Assembly: GCF_002007105.1 (NCBI RefSeq)
Contig: NZ_MVBC01000006.1
Span: 1 to 64,000, forward strand
DNA length: 64,000 nucleotides
DNA from: Hymenobacter sp. CRA2
GTDB lineage: Bacteria > Bacteroidota > Bacteroidia > Cytophagales > Hymenobacteraceae
Direction of reading: 5' to 3'
The notes under the pieces are model-generated. The model worked only from the letters and a program-made list of their open reading frames with translations. It was not told where the DNA came from and did no database searches. This document shows positions 51,958 to 60,746 of the stretch, in pieces (position 1 is the stretch's first letter; each line of letters starts with the position of its first letter). The translations under genes were made by a program, and so were the position numbers.

Positions 51958-52460
51958 GGGGTTCTTCTTCCAAACGGGCAGATTTACACGCTAAACCATC
52001 GAGTCACCGGGATGGCGGCGGTGCAGCAGGTCGAGGTGGGCCGGGTTGGCAGAGTACTTACTGAACCGGTTGATGCACTCGTAGCGGCTGGGAGATAAGT
52101 ATTCGAAGTGCGCTTCCTAACCGGCTAGCCTTCGGCCCGCAGCTGCTGGAGGACCTCCTGCATATATAGCATGGTTCAAAGCAGCACGCAGTTGGTGAGC
52201 AGCGTCAGGCACCGGGCCGCTTCGGTTTGGGCTTCCTGCTGCTTGCGGCGGATAATGCCTTCGCTGCCAAACCAGAGCCAGGCCCGCAGGGCGTACAGCT
52301 CTCGGTTCGATCGGCTGCGGGCCAGCAGCGCCAGGTGTTTCTGCCGGTTAGGGTGCAGCCCACTCACGTTCCAGCTCGCCACGCCGAGGCTGTCCAGGTA
52401 GCGAAGCTTGTCCAATGCAGTCATGATGGCGGCTGGATTGCTAACAGTAGTCGGCTGCAC
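51958..52460 (-). mobile_element. Tn3-family transposon remnant: terminal repeat plus internally deleted transposase
   Basis: At 51958-51995 the plus strand reads GGGGTTCTTCTTCC..ACACGCTAAA, matching the 38-bp Tn3-family end (GGGG..CACGCTAAG). On the minus strand from 52460, LDKLRYLDSLGVASWNVSGL (a TnpA middle-region block) is joined directly to GSEGIIRRKQQEAQTEAARC (a TnpA C-terminal block). The TnpA Trp codon at 52176 is TGA, and a later segment (EYLSPSRYECINRFSKYS) is in another frame, ending inside the terminal repeat as in intact Tn3 elements. The other end is not seen. Confidence 0.78.
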
Positions 52461-52528
52461 GTTGAAGGCAAAAATTAAGTCAACGGTCTTGTTTCCTATG
52501 GAATAAAAAAGGTAAAAAAGCAGCGGGG

Positions 52529-53440
52529 TTAATGCACGGAGAGCCGGTACTGGAGGGGCGAGACGGCGGCGTGCTGCTTAAAAAACTTGCTGAACGACTG
52601 GGAGTGCTCGAAGCCCAGGCGGTACGCCACTTCCCCGACCGAGAGGGCAGTAGTGGTGAGCAACTGTTTGGCGTGGTCGAGTAGTTTCTGCTGCACGTGC
52701 TGCCGGGCCGTGAGGCCCGTATGGGTGCGCAGCAGGTCACTGAGGTAGTTGGCCGACAGGTGCAGCCGCCCGGCTAGCTCCTCTATACTAGGTAGGCCAT
52801 GCTGGGGGAGCTGGTCGCCGGCCACGTACTCGGCCAGCAGCTGCTCGAAGCGGCTCACCACATCGTGGCTGGCCGCCCGGCGCGTGAGGAACTGCCGGTG
52901 GTAAAACTGGTTGCAATAGGTCAGCAGCAGGTCGAGGTGCGCCACCAGCAGGTCCTGGGTAAAGGCCGTGATGGGCGCGGCCACCTCCCGGGCGAGGCGC
53001 TGCATCATGTCCAGCACCTGCTGCTGCTCGGCGGCCGAGAGGTGCAGGGCCTCGTTGGCCGCGTAGCCGAAAAAGCCGTACTCCGTGATTTTGCGGGCCA
53101 GGGGATACCCCTGGAGAAAATCCGGGTGCACGACCACCAGGCAGCCCTCCACCAGGACGGGTACGTCCGCCTCCAGGCGCACGGTCTGGTGCGGGGCGGT
53201 AAAAATCAGCACGCCCTCGTCGAAGTCGTAGTGCTGCTGGCCGTAGCGCAGCTGCCCCCCAGTCAGCTGCTTAAACGCAATGGTGTAGAAGCTGTAGGAA
53301 ATGGTCTGTGCGGTGCGGGCCTGCATGGCCCGCAAGTCCACCACGCTGATGAGCGGGTGCGTGGGCTTGGGTACCTGCAGCGCCTGGTGCAGGGCCGAAA
53401 TGGAGCGCAGATGGTGCAGCGGCGGGCGGTGCGGCTTCAT
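52529..53440 (-). CDS. AraC-family transcription regulator
   Basis: A 303-residue regulator. The N-terminal 180 residues form a cupin-like sensor part; the C-terminal AraC helix-turn-helix pair has LAGRLHLSANYLSDLLRTHT (first) and SVGEVAYRLGFEHSQSFSKF (second). It lies divergent in promoter space only on one side and is adjacent, on the same strand, to the SDR gene that it may control. The start at 53440 matches homologs. Confidence 0.92.
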   Translation of the reverse strand: MKPHRPPLHHLRSISALHQALQVPKPTHPLISVVDLRAMQARTAQTISYSFYTIAFKQLTGGQLRYGQQHYDFDEGVLIFTAPHQTVRLEADVPVLVEGCLVVVHPDFLQGYPLARKITEYGFFGYAANEALHLSAAEQQQVLDMMQRLAREVAAPITAFTQDLLVAHLDLLLTYCNQFYHRQFLTRRAASHDVVSRFEQLLAEYVAGDQLPQHGLPSIEELAGRLHLSANYLSDLLRTHTGLTARQHVQQKLLDHAKQLLTTTALSVGEVAYRLGFEHSQSFSKFFKQHAAVSPLQYRLSVH

Positions 53441-53530
53441 GCGAAGAAGTAGAAAAGGGCCGCCGGCCCGCGCGGACCGGCGGCCAGTACCTGGCGCGAG
53501 CAGGATGCCCGACCAGCTGGGCGGCAAAAG

Positions 53531-54364
53531 TTAGGTTGGAAAATCGGTCGACACGGACAAGGCGTGCCACTGTTCGGCTTCCGCCAGGCGCTGGCGCAGC
53601 GCCTGCGTCACCGCCTGCACGGCATCCGAGCCGGCCAGAAAGCGCAGCGGCGGCTCCGCCTCGTCGGTGAGCCGAACGATGGCGGCGGCCAGCCGCTGCG
53701 GGTCCCCGGGCTGCTGCCCGCTGAGGTGGTCCACGTAATGCAGCGTCTGGCCCACGGTGGGGGCGTAGTCGGGCAGTACCGCTGGCGCCTTGCGGAGCGA
53801 CTTGTTGCTGAGCAGCTCCGTGCGGAAGGTGCCCGGCTCCACCAGCGTCACCCGGATGCCCAGCGGCTGCACCTCCTGCTGCAGCGACTCGGTCAGGCCT
53901 TCCACGGCAAACTTGGACCCGCTGTAACTCGACGAGGCCGGCGCGCCGATGACGCCCTGCATGGAGGAGATATTGAGGATGTGCCCGGCCCGCTGGCGCC
54001 GCAAGTGGGGCAGCACCGCCCGCGTCACGTTGAGCAGCCCGAACACGTTGGTGTCAAACTGGCGGCGCACCTCGGCGTCCGTCGTGGTTTCCAGGGCCCC
54101 GAGCAGGGGGTAGCCGGCGTTGTTGACTACCACGTCGAGCCGGCCGTGCTGATCGATTACCTGCTGCACGGTGCGTTGCACATCGGCCTCGCTGGTCACG
54201 TCCAACCGCAGGGCGGTCAGGTGGGAAGTGCGGCCGAACGTGTCGGCGGCGGTTTCCGGGTGGCGGCTGGCGGCGACCACGTAGTCACCGGCGGCGAGGG
54301 CAGCCTTAACAATCTCAGCCCCGATGCCGCGGTTGGCACCGGTAATCAGCCATACTTTATTCAT
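53531..54364 (-). CDS. SDR-family oxidoreductase
   Basis: A 277-residue short-chain dehydrogenase. The cofactor loop is TGANRGIG, NNAG follows, and the catalytic Ser and Tyr-Lys lie in ISSMQ and YSGSK. It is of the classical SDR type common near AraC regulators, where it often responds to a small aldehyde or ketone. The start at 54364 opens on the Rossmann strand. It is upstream of the AraC gene on the same strand. Confidence 0.93.
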   Translation of the reverse strand: MNKVWLITGANRGIGAEIVKAALAAGDYVVAASRHPETAADTFGRTSHLTALRLDVTSEADVQRTVQQVIDQHGRLDVVVNNAGYPLLGALETTTDAEVRRQFDTNVFGLLNVTRAVLPHLRRQRAGHILNISSMQGVIGAPASSSYSGSKFAVEGLTESLQQEVQPLGIRVTLVEPGTFRTELLSNKSLRKAPAVLPDYAPTVGQTLHYVDHLSGQQPGDPQRLAAAIVRLTDEAEPPLRFLAGSDAVQAVTQALRQRLAEAEQWHALSVSTDFPT

Positions 54365-54424
54365 AAGAAGTGATGAGGTACGAAGGCAAAATTCCGCCGT
54401 TGTCGAGCGGGTTTTGTAGCTCAA

Positions 54425-54725
54425 CGCGGGGAAGTTGTAGCCCGTTTACGGTTTTGAAAGAGCCCTACTTGGTCGAGCAGGGCCTACCGGTCCTGGCGTG
54501 CCCGAAGCAGTGCCAACCCACTAGCGCGAGCCGGCAGGCAAACACTCCTTCGCCAACCCGGCTCCCGCCGCCCGCTCCGCCATCCCGGTGACCCGATGGC
54601 TTGGCGTGTAAATCCGCCGTTTGTAAGAGGAACCCTTAAAGCGCTGGAACCGCCGTTTCGGCGCTTTTATTTGGCGCGCAGTGGCCTGCCACGCCCTGAA
54701 GCGTGGCGCCGCCGCCGTTGTGCTG
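54425..54725. other. Intergenic region
   Basis: No gene is supported. It includes an imperfect hairpin near 54637-54669 (AAAGCGC pairing with GCGCTTT). The start of the metal-group promoter lies at its right end. Confidence 0.4.
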
Positions 54726-54733
54726 TACCTTTG
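54726..54733 (+). promoter_or_regulatory. Bacteroidetes -7 box upstream of the HMBD lipoprotein
   Basis: TACCTTTG fits TAnnTTTG, 40 bp before the start codon. Confidence 0.5.
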
Positions 54734-54772
54734 CGCTCCAGGAATTAACCGGCGTTCTGCGCTGTCTTTCGC

Positions 54773-55066
54773 ATGATGAACAAGCTTTTCGCACTGCTGG
54801 TAACGGCCAGCCTCTTTACCGCCTGCAACAGCAAGCCCACCGGCGACGCCGCTACGCCCGCCGCGCCCACGGCTGCCACGGCCGATTCGGCCAAAATCGA
54901 GCAGCCCACCGACGAGGTGAGCCGCCCCAGCACCGAAGGCGGCACCGGTGACCAGACGAACACCGGCTCGACCACCTACGTGTGCCCCATGGGCTGCAAG
55001 GGCAGCGAAAGCACCAAGCCCGGCCAGTGCCCGGTGTGCGAGATGGACCTGGAAAAGAAAAGCTAG
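54773..55066 (+). CDS. Heavy-metal-binding-domain (HMBD) lipoprotein
   Basis: A 97-residue lipoprotein (lipobox LFTAC, Cys18). After a Thr/Ala/Pro linker the C-terminus is an HMBD: YVCPMGCKGSESTKPGQCPV, then CEMDL, with the CPM and CPVCxMDL metal-ligand pattern used in copper and nickel efflux systems. It probably binds metal at the outer leaflet. It is the first of a group of metal-related genes reaching 57.6 kb. Confidence 0.9.
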   Translation: MMNKLFALLVTASLFTACNSKPTGDAATPAAPTAATADSAKIEQPTDEVSRPSTEGGTGDQTNTGSTTYVCPMGCKGSESTKPGQCPVCEMDLEKKS

Positions 55067-55190
55067 GCCACCGCAGAAGCAGAGGGCTCTGCACCCGCCG
55101 GGGGTGAAGGGTATGCCAACCCGCTCGGACAGAATGGGGTAAGTAAGCCAATAGCCGACAGGACATTGTGCCAATCGAAACCCCTTTGCC

Positions 55191-55520
55191 ATGCACCCGC
55201 AAAACCAACAGCTCCTGGCCGCACTTAACGCCTGCGTCGCCGCCTGCGAACATTGCATTTCGTCCTGCCTGCAGGAAGACGACGTGAAAATGATGGTGCG
55301 CTGCATCAGCCTCGACCGGGACTGCGCTGATATCTGTGCCCTGACGGCCCGGCTGGTGGCGCGCGGCTCGGCCCATGCCGCGCACCTGATGCGCGAGTGC
55401 GCCGAAATCTGCCGGCTCTGCGCCGAGGAGTGCGCCCAACACCAGGACCAGCACTGCCAGGAGTGCGCCGAGGCCTGCCGCCGCTGTGCCGAAGCTTGCC
55501 GCCAGCAAGCTGCCGCTTAA
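55191..55520 (+). CDS. Cys-rich four-helix copper-storage-like protein (DUF326)
   Basis: A 109-residue protein of the DUF326/Csp four-helix bundle class. Cysteines recur in C-x2-C and C-x3-C spacing along predicted helices: CVAACEHCISSC, CADICALTARL, CAEICRLCAEEC and CAEACRRCAEACR. Csp proteins store many Cu(I) ions inside the bundle. No signal peptide is present, so the cytosolic Csp3-like form is likely. Confidence 0.92.
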   Translation: MHPQNQQLLAALNACVAACEHCISSCLQEDDVKMMVRCISLDRDCADICALTARLVARGSAHAAHLMRECAEICRLCAEECAQHQDQHCQECAEACRRCAEACRQQAAA

Positions 55521-55523
55521 GAG

Positions 55524-55583
55524 TTGCCCCAACGCCAACGGCCCCGATACCACACTTGGTACCGGGGCCGTTGGCGTTGGGCA
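55524..55583. terminator. Large bidirectional hairpin after the Csp-like gene
   Basis: TTGCCCCAACGCCAACGGCC pairs with GGCCGTTGGCGTTGGGCAA (near perfect), with an inner CCCGaTACC/GGTACCGGG helix around ACACTT. It sits downstream of the Csp-like gene. Confidence 0.75.
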
Positions 55584-55723
55584 AATGGCTATTGCCGATT
55601 GGTAAAGTTGGCGCAGTCCTGGGCCTCAGCGTTCCTCAAGAAACTCTCTCACCAATGTCCTGATAACTGCCTGGCGAGACACCGAAACTGCGCACAACCG
55701 GCCGATAAGGCCGCAGGCGGCCG

Positions 55724-57154
55724 TTAGTTGAAGTAGACCTGGTACTGGGCCACCACCGCGCTACGCGAGGAAGTACGGTTGGCCTTGAGCCCGTCCAGGG
55801 TGAAAATGGGGCGGTTTTGGTACGCCACCGTAAACTTGGAGGTGTGGCCCACCAGCAGCCAGTTCACGCCCACGTCGTAGTAGTTCATGGCGTCGTTGAG
55901 CCGTTCGTAGTTGGCGTGCTGCATGCTCACGTAGGGCATGAAGGTGGTCGAGCCCACGAGGTTGTCGGGCAGTTTGTAGCCCACCTGGCCGTAGAGCACA
56001 TTGCCGGTGCCGTAGGCGGGCCAGCCGTTGCCCGAGCCGTTCAGGCTGTTGGCGGCCGAGCTGGCCAGGCCGTTGACGGGATTCAGCGGGGCCGTGTTGC
56101 GGATGTAATTGGGGCCGTAGTCGAGGTGGTAGTAGGCAGCGTAGGCGCTGATGGCCTGCCCCTTGTCCGCTGCCCCAATGGGTGCATCGTAGTACGCATC
56201 GACGGCGAATTGCTTGAGGGCCGTCTGCACCGTATCGGGGCTGCCGGCGTTGCGGTACCAGGTGGCTTTGGGCTGCAGAATGAAGCCGGCGCCGATGTTG
56301 AATACGCGCTTCTTGCCCAGGTACGTGCCCGCGTTGTAGGGCGTCAGGTTGCTTTCCTGGTCCAGAAACTGCCACTGCAGGTAGCCCTGGTACTGGGCCC
56401 GCGGTGCCAGCGACGAAAAGGAAGCAATGCCGACGGCGGGCGTGTTGGTGGCAATGAGCAGCGGCTTGCTGATGGCCAGGCGGTAATCCAGCTTGCTGAG
56501 CTTGCCCTTGGCGTACACGCTCAGCTTGCGCCCGAACTGGTCGTTGACGTCGTTGGTCGTTTCGGCTACCAGCGGTAGATCAAGGCCCAGGATGGAGCCC
56601 ACCGACGAGGCCGTGAAGCGCGACAGGCCGTTCCAGGCGCCCAGCCCCGTGCCTAAGGAGAGCTTGTTTTTGACGACGGCGTATTCGCCCACGGCGTCGT
56701 GGAGGAAGAAGCCGACTTTGCGCTCGGAGTTGTAGCCGAAGTTGTTGATACCGATCTGCGAGTAAATGAACACGCGGTCGGTGAGCTGTCCGTAAAACTG
56801 GATGCGGAAGCGGCGAATGGCCGCGTCGAGCAAGTGGTCTTCGCTGCGGCCGTTGACGCGGGAGCCGGGGTTGAGTTGCTCGTAGCGCACCCAGGCCTGG
56901 TTAATCAGCGTGAGCTTGACGTAGTGGCTGGCGTCGGCGTTGAGGGGCAGCTTGCCCTCTTTGAGCGGCGTCACAGCGGCCGGAGCGGGCTGCTGCGGGG
57001 CCGGGGCGGCCTGCGCACCCTGGGTATCGGCGGGCGGCGGAGGGGTTTGGGAAGAGGACGGAGCCGGGGCCGCGGGCTGTACTTGGGCCTGGGCGCTGAG
57101 GAAGCCGGCTAGCAACGGGGCTAGGGCCGCAGCGCGCCACCAATTTTGCGACAT
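55724..57154 (-). CDS. Outer-membrane porin-like protein
   Basis: A 476-residue protein with a signal peptide (AAALAPLLAGFLSAQAQ) and a Pro/Ala/Gln-rich linker (to about residue 60). The rest is a beta-barrel with many aromatic-girdle strands: FRIQFYGQLTDRVFIYSQIG, YGQVGYKLPDNLVG, a late WLLVGHTSKFTVAYQNRPIF and the terminal VVAQYQVYFN with aromatic end. It resembles phosphate-selective or general porins of Bacteroidota. Substrate is unknown. Confidence 0.85.
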   Translation of the reverse strand: MSQNWWRAAALAPLLAGFLSAQAQVQPAAPAPSSSQTPPPPADTQGAQAAPAPQQPAPAAVTPLKEGKLPLNADASHYVKLTLINQAWVRYEQLNPGSRVNGRSEDHLLDAAIRRFRIQFYGQLTDRVFIYSQIGINNFGYNSERKVGFFLHDAVGEYAVVKNKLSLGTGLGAWNGLSRFTASSVGSILGLDLPLVAETTNDVNDQFGRKLSVYAKGKLSKLDYRLAISKPLLIATNTPAVGIASFSSLAPRAQYQGYLQWQFLDQESNLTPYNAGTYLGKKRVFNIGAGFILQPKATWYRNAGSPDTVQTALKQFAVDAYYDAPIGAADKGQAISAYAAYYHLDYGPNYIRNTAPLNPVNGLASSAANSLNGSGNGWPAYGTGNVLYGQVGYKLPDNLVGSTTFMPYVSMQHANYERLNDAMNYYDVGVNWLLVGHTSKFTVAYQNRPIFTLDGLKANRTSSRSAVVAQYQVYFN

Positions 57155-57346
57155 GCAAGAGGGGGTTGGGGGAGAAAAAACACCGGCCGACGTCCTGCCA
57201 CCGAAGTACCGAAGCACTAATCAGCAGCGAAGCACGGGCCGGGTAGATGAATGTTGGATGAGAAGCGCCGGCAAGGCGCTGCGCGGTGCAAAAATATTGT
57301 AAGTCGCGCCAGCCAATCCTGTACGCAAAGCTCGCCACCCGCGGCC

Positions 57347-57354
57347 TAGCTTTG
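57347..57354 (+). promoter_or_regulatory. Bacteroidetes -7 box upstream of the HMA gene
   Basis: TAGCTTTG fits TAnnTTTG, 56 bp before the HMA start. Confidence 0.45.
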
Positions 57355-57409
57355 CCGTACGAAAATCCATGCTGCCGGCACCCACAACAGCCGGCGCTAT
57401 CAACTGCTT

Positions 57410-57619
57410 ATGCAAACCCTGCGTTTTACCACCTCCATCAACTGCGGCAACTGCGTGCGTGCCGTCACGCCGGCGCTCAACGAGCTGGCCGGGGCCGGCA
57501 ACTGGCAAGTGGATACGGCCGTGCCCGAAAAAGTCCTCACCGTGCAATCTGACAAGCTCACGCCCGAGCAAGTGGTAGCCGCCGTGCAGGAAGAAGGCTT
57601 CGAAATCACCGAAGCTTAA
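57410..57619 (+). CDS. HMA-domain metal chaperone
   Basis: A 69-residue single HMA domain. The metal site is INCGNC (Cys12 and Cys15), a variant of the usual GMxCxxC. The fold pattern, with a late VVAAVQEEGFEI, is standard for copper chaperones such as CopZ. It lies beside the Csp-like and HMBD genes, which supports a copper role. Confidence 0.92.
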   Translation: MQTLRFTTSINCGNCVRAVTPALNELAGAGNWQVDTAVPEKVLTVQSDKLTPEQVVAAVQEEGFEITEA

Positions 57620-57645
57620 GTCGCTAAGCGGGTGGCATTCCACTG

Positions 57646-57752
57646 GAGCTGTCATCCCGAGGCGCTAGCAAAAGGACCTTATCACGCCGGAACGACTGTC
57701 GTTGTTACGACTCGTTCCAGCACGGTAAGGTCCTTCCGGCGTCGGGCTGGCG
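57646..57752. repeat. Dispersed palindromic element (AGGACCTT family), copy 4
   Basis: AGGACCTTATC pairs with GGTAAGGTCCT around GGAACGACTGTCGTTG..ACGACTCGTTCC. The centre matches that of the copy at 11.2 kb. It lies between the HMA gene and the VTT protein gene. Confidence 0.82.
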
Positions 57753-57769
57753 AAGAAGCACACAACGGC

Positions 57770-58519
57770 TCAGCGGTATTCCGGCTTTTCGGTAACGCGT
57801 TCAGCCGAATCGTTGGCGGGTTGTGACGCCGAGCTTTGCGGGTGGTGGCGCTTGTCCCACCAGATGTACGCCCCAAATAACAGCAGCCCCACGCCCGATA
57901 CCCACAGCAGGCCCGTCTTGAGCCGGCCGCTGTCCTGGCCGAGGTAGGCTAGCAGGCCGATGAGCGGAATGATGGCCACAGCCGTCACGCCGATAAACTT
58001 CCAGTAGCCCATGCGCGCCACGCCGGCCACGAAGCTGATGGCGTCGTTGCTGACGACGGGCGTAAGCCGGGCCACGGCCACCGCCCCGATGCCGTAGCGC
58101 TCCACAAAACCAGCCACTTTCCGCTCGGCCTTCTCGCCCAGCAGCCGGATGATAAAGGCCTCGCCTAGGCTGTGCCCGATCCAGTAGCCCAGGCTGGAAG
58201 CCGTCAGTACGCCTACCCAGGCCAGCAACGAGCCCCACCACGGCCCGTAAGCCAGCACCGCCACCAGGATGAGCAGGGCGTTGTTGATGACGAACAGAAA
58301 CATCTGCGCCACCATGGCCAGCACCAGTACTACCGGGCCCCAGTAGCCAAACTGCTCGACCCAGGCCGCCACTTGCTGCTGCTCGCCGCTGCGCAGCGCC
58401 GCCCAGGCTTGCTGTACCTGCTGCTGAAACGCCGGCCACAGGAAGTAGCAGGCGCCAAGCGTGCCAAGGATGCCGAGGGAAATGTAGAGCGGAAGGCGGG
58501 TGGTTTTCGATTGGGCCAT
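57770..58519 (-). CDS. TVP38/TMEM64 (VTT) family membrane protein
   Basis: A 249-residue inner-membrane protein of the VTT family. Segments include LYISLGILGTLGACYFLWP, WGPVVLVLAMVAQMFLFVIN, the conserved AYGPWWGSLLAWVGVLTASS then GYWIGHSLG, and the loop RYGIGAVAVARLTPVVSNDA. VTT proteins are linked to lipid movement and metal or selenite tolerance. The C-terminus is a short charged tail. Confidence 0.9.
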   Translation of the reverse strand: MAQSKTTRLPLYISLGILGTLGACYFLWPAFQQQVQQAWAALRSGEQQQVAAWVEQFGYWGPVVLVLAMVAQMFLFVINNALLILVAVLAYGPWWGSLLAWVGVLTASSLGYWIGHSLGEAFIIRLLGEKAERKVAGFVERYGIGAVAVARLTPVVSNDAISFVAGVARMGYWKFIGVTAVAIIPLIGLLAYLGQDSGRLKTGLLWVSGVGLLLFGAYIWWDKRHHPQSSASQPANDSAERVTEKPEYR

Positions 58520-58613
58520 AACGGACGAGTGAGGGAGAGTATAGGGTACGGCAACGCCACCCCGCAGTTTGCCGTTTGGGCACTCGGGGCCGCTGCTGAC
58601 CCCGTTGCCGCCT

Positions 58614-59879
58614 ATGTTCCGATTGTTGTTGGTGCTGCTGCTGGTTGCGCCGTTTTCTGCTTCTGCCTATTCCGTACTGACGCACCAGGCCAACGTGGAC
58701 ACCTGCTGGCGGCGCTGCATCCGGCCCATCATCGCCCAGCGCTACCCCGGCACCACCAACGAGCAGATGATCGAGGCGAAAAGCCACGCTTACGGGGGCT
58801 CCATCGTGCAGGACATGGGCTACTATCCGCTCGGCTCCAAGCTGTTTACCGACCTGACTCACTACGTGCGCTCCGGCGACTTCGTGCGCAACCTGCTGCT
58901 GGAAGCCCACGACCGCAACGAGTACGCCTTTGCCCTGGGCGCGCTGGCGCACTACGCCGCCGACATCAAAGGCCACTCCGAGGGCACCAACCGCGCCTTG
59001 GCCTCGGTATACCCCGAGCTGGCCGCCAAGTTTGGCGACGTGGTCACCTACAACGAAGCGCCCATTCAGCACACGCAGCTGGAGTTTGCCTTCGACGTGG
59101 TACAGCTGGCCGCCGGGCGCTACCGTTCCGATAATTACCACGATTTCATTGGGTTTCACGTCAGCAAATCCGTGCTGGAGCGCGCCTTTGTTAAGACCTA
59201 CGGCATCGAGCTGAAGCAAGTCGTGGTGGACCTGGACCTGAGCGTGACCACCTTCCGCTTTGCCGTGAGCCAGTTGATTCCGACTGCGGCCCGCGCGGCT
59301 TGGCACGCCGAGCGCGACGAGATTCGCAAACTCTCGCCCCAGGCGCGCCGCCGCGACTACCTTTACCGGCACAACGAGCAGGCATTTCGCCGCGAGTACG
59401 GCACCTCCTACGACAAGCCCGGGCTGGGCGCCCGCCTCATGTCAAAGGCCATTAAGGTGCTGCCCAAGATCGGTCCGCTGCGGCCCTTTGCCTTCAAGGT
59501 GCCCACCCCAGAGGCCCAGCAGCTGTTTCGGCAAAGCTTCGCCGACGTCATCGTGAAGTACTGCGACTTGCTGGGCAGTGTGCAGCAAGCGGCCGCCGGC
59601 ACGCCGCCCGCGCTGCCCAACTTTGATTTCGACACGGGCAAACCCACCAAAGTAGGGGAGTACGCCCTGGCCGACGAAACCTACGGGGAGTGGGTGCGCA
59701 AGCTGCACAACGACACGTTCGCCGCCGTGACCCCGCCGGTGCGCCAAAACATCCTGGCCTTCTTCGATGGCTCGGCCAAGCCGCCCAAGGACGAGGAGGA
59801 AAAAGAAAAGCGCCACCGCGAAAAAACCGAGGAGGCGCTGCAGCAACTGCGGGCTTTGAGCCTTCCGGGCGGCAACTAA
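58614..59879 (+). CDS. Zinc-dependent phospholipase C family protein
   Basis: A 421-residue exported protein with a signal peptide (LLLVLLLVAPFSASAYSVLT). The zinc-ligand residues of the family lie in LTHQANVD, AHYAADIKGHSEG, and FIGFHVSK-type segments. It has a long Lys/Glu-rich end (about 400-421). It may be a secreted phospholipase; the substrate is inferred from the family only. The ATG at 58614 opens on the signal peptide. Confidence 0.85.
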   Translation: MFRLLLVLLLVAPFSASAYSVLTHQANVDTCWRRCIRPIIAQRYPGTTNEQMIEAKSHAYGGSIVQDMGYYPLGSKLFTDLTHYVRSGDFVRNLLLEAHDRNEYAFALGALAHYAADIKGHSEGTNRALASVYPELAAKFGDVVTYNEAPIQHTQLEFAFDVVQLAAGRYRSDNYHDFIGFHVSKSVLERAFVKTYGIELKQVVVDLDLSVTTFRFAVSQLIPTAARAAWHAERDEIRKLSPQARRRDYLYRHNEQAFRREYGTSYDKPGLGARLMSKAIKVLPKIGPLRPFAFKVPTPEAQQLFRQSFADVIVKYCDLLGSVQQAAAGTPPALPNFDFDTGKPTKVGEYALADETYGEWVRKLHNDTFAAVTPPVRQNILAFFDGSAKPPKDEEEKEKRHREKTEEALQQLRALSLPGGN

Positions 59880-59885
59880 GCGGCT

Positions 59886-60302
59886 TTAGGCCTGCAGCCA
59901 GCGCAGGGCCCGGGTTTCGTCGTCGAAAAAAGCCATCCAGAACGGCTGATCGGGGGCGGTGAGGTGCTGTACCTGTGCGGTGCGGGCGGCGTCGTTGCGC
60001 AGGGCGTAAAACTGGTCCGGCGTCATCAGGCAGGCTAGGCGCATAGGCTCGGCAAAGTAGGGGTAGAGGCTGGGCAAAAACTCCTGGTGCAACCACGCCG
60101 ATTGCTCCGGCGGTGGGGGCAAGGGCCGGCTCCGCGAATCGATAAACCAGCGTGCCGCCAGCAGGCGTACGGCTAGCCCGTGCGCCTGCGCGTAGCCGTG
60201 CTTCAGCTCGCCCATGGTCAGGGCCCGCTGCCAGCGCAGGCGCAGCACGTCGGGCTCGGGGCCGTAGCGCAGGTCAAAGAATTCCGTAGCAGTGGGCATC
60301 AT
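59886..60302 (-). CDS. STAS-like hypothetical protein, paralog 1
   Basis: A 138-residue cytosolic protein. It shares layout with the genes at 60312 and 62664: an opening beta strand (DVLRLRWQRALTMGELKHGY), a central 'WFIDSR-x' element, an acidic-helix stretch and an end of the form 'FFDDETRALRWLQ'. The end FxDExxAxxWL recalls SpoIIAA/STAS-like proteins. No kinase partner is seen. It ends 9 bp upstream of paralog 2's frame. Confidence 0.72.
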   Translation of the reverse strand: MMPTATEFFDLRYGPEPDVLRLRWQRALTMGELKHGYAQAHGLAVRLLAARWFIDSRSRPLPPPPEQSAWLHQEFLPSLYPYFAEPMRLACLMTPDQFYALRNDAARTAQVQHLTAPDQPFWMAFFDDETRALRWLQA

Positions 60303-60311
60303 AAACCGGGG

Positions 60312-60746
60312 TTAGGAGCGAGAGAGCAGCCACTGCAGCGCCGGCCCCTCGTCGATGAACGTGGCCAGGCGGTAGGGTTGCGCGGCGCTCTGGGCCGAAG
60401 CGGTGGCCGTGCGCAGACCTGCGTCGCGGTTCAGCTCGTCGGCGCGCATGGGTGAGAGCAGGTAGGCCACGTGCAAGGTGCCGGGCGCCACGGCCGCGGC
60501 GGCATCGGGCAGCAGATGGTCAGCCACCCAGGCGGAAGAAGCCGCTTCCAGCTCCGTGCGGCGGCGCACGTCGATGAGCCAAAGAGCCGCGTGGTGGTGT
60601 TCGTTGAGCGCCAAAGCAGCCCGAAAACCTATCTGTAATTCGACAAAGGAAACCGGGCGCAGCCAGCGCACCGTCAGCACGCGCAGATCGGGGCGGTAAC
60701 CCAAATCCAGAAAGTCGAATTCAGCGGTAGAGGCGGCAACACTCAT
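60312..60746 (-). CDS. STAS-like hypothetical protein, paralog 2
   Basis: A 144-residue protein with the same layout as its neighbours: DLRVLTVRWLRPVSFVELQI, WLIDVRRRTELEAASSAWV, VAYLLSPMRADELNRDAG and PYRLATFIDEGPALQWLL. The start at 60746 is used because an upstream in-frame start adds a basic tail of no family fit. Probably co-transcribed with paralog 1. Confidence 0.75.
   Translation of the reverse strand: MSVAASTAEFDFLDLGYRPDLRVLTVRWLRPVSFVELQIGFRAALALNEHHHAALWLIDVRRRTELEAASSAWVADHLLPDAAAAVAPGTLHVAYLLSPMRADELNRDAGLRTATASAQSAAQPYRLATFIDEGPALQWLLSRS

Noticed and set aside
57801-59372. 523-codon minus-strand frame across the VTT and phospholipase genes
   Set aside because: It overlaps two genes with clear family motifs and signal peptides and has no domain of its own.
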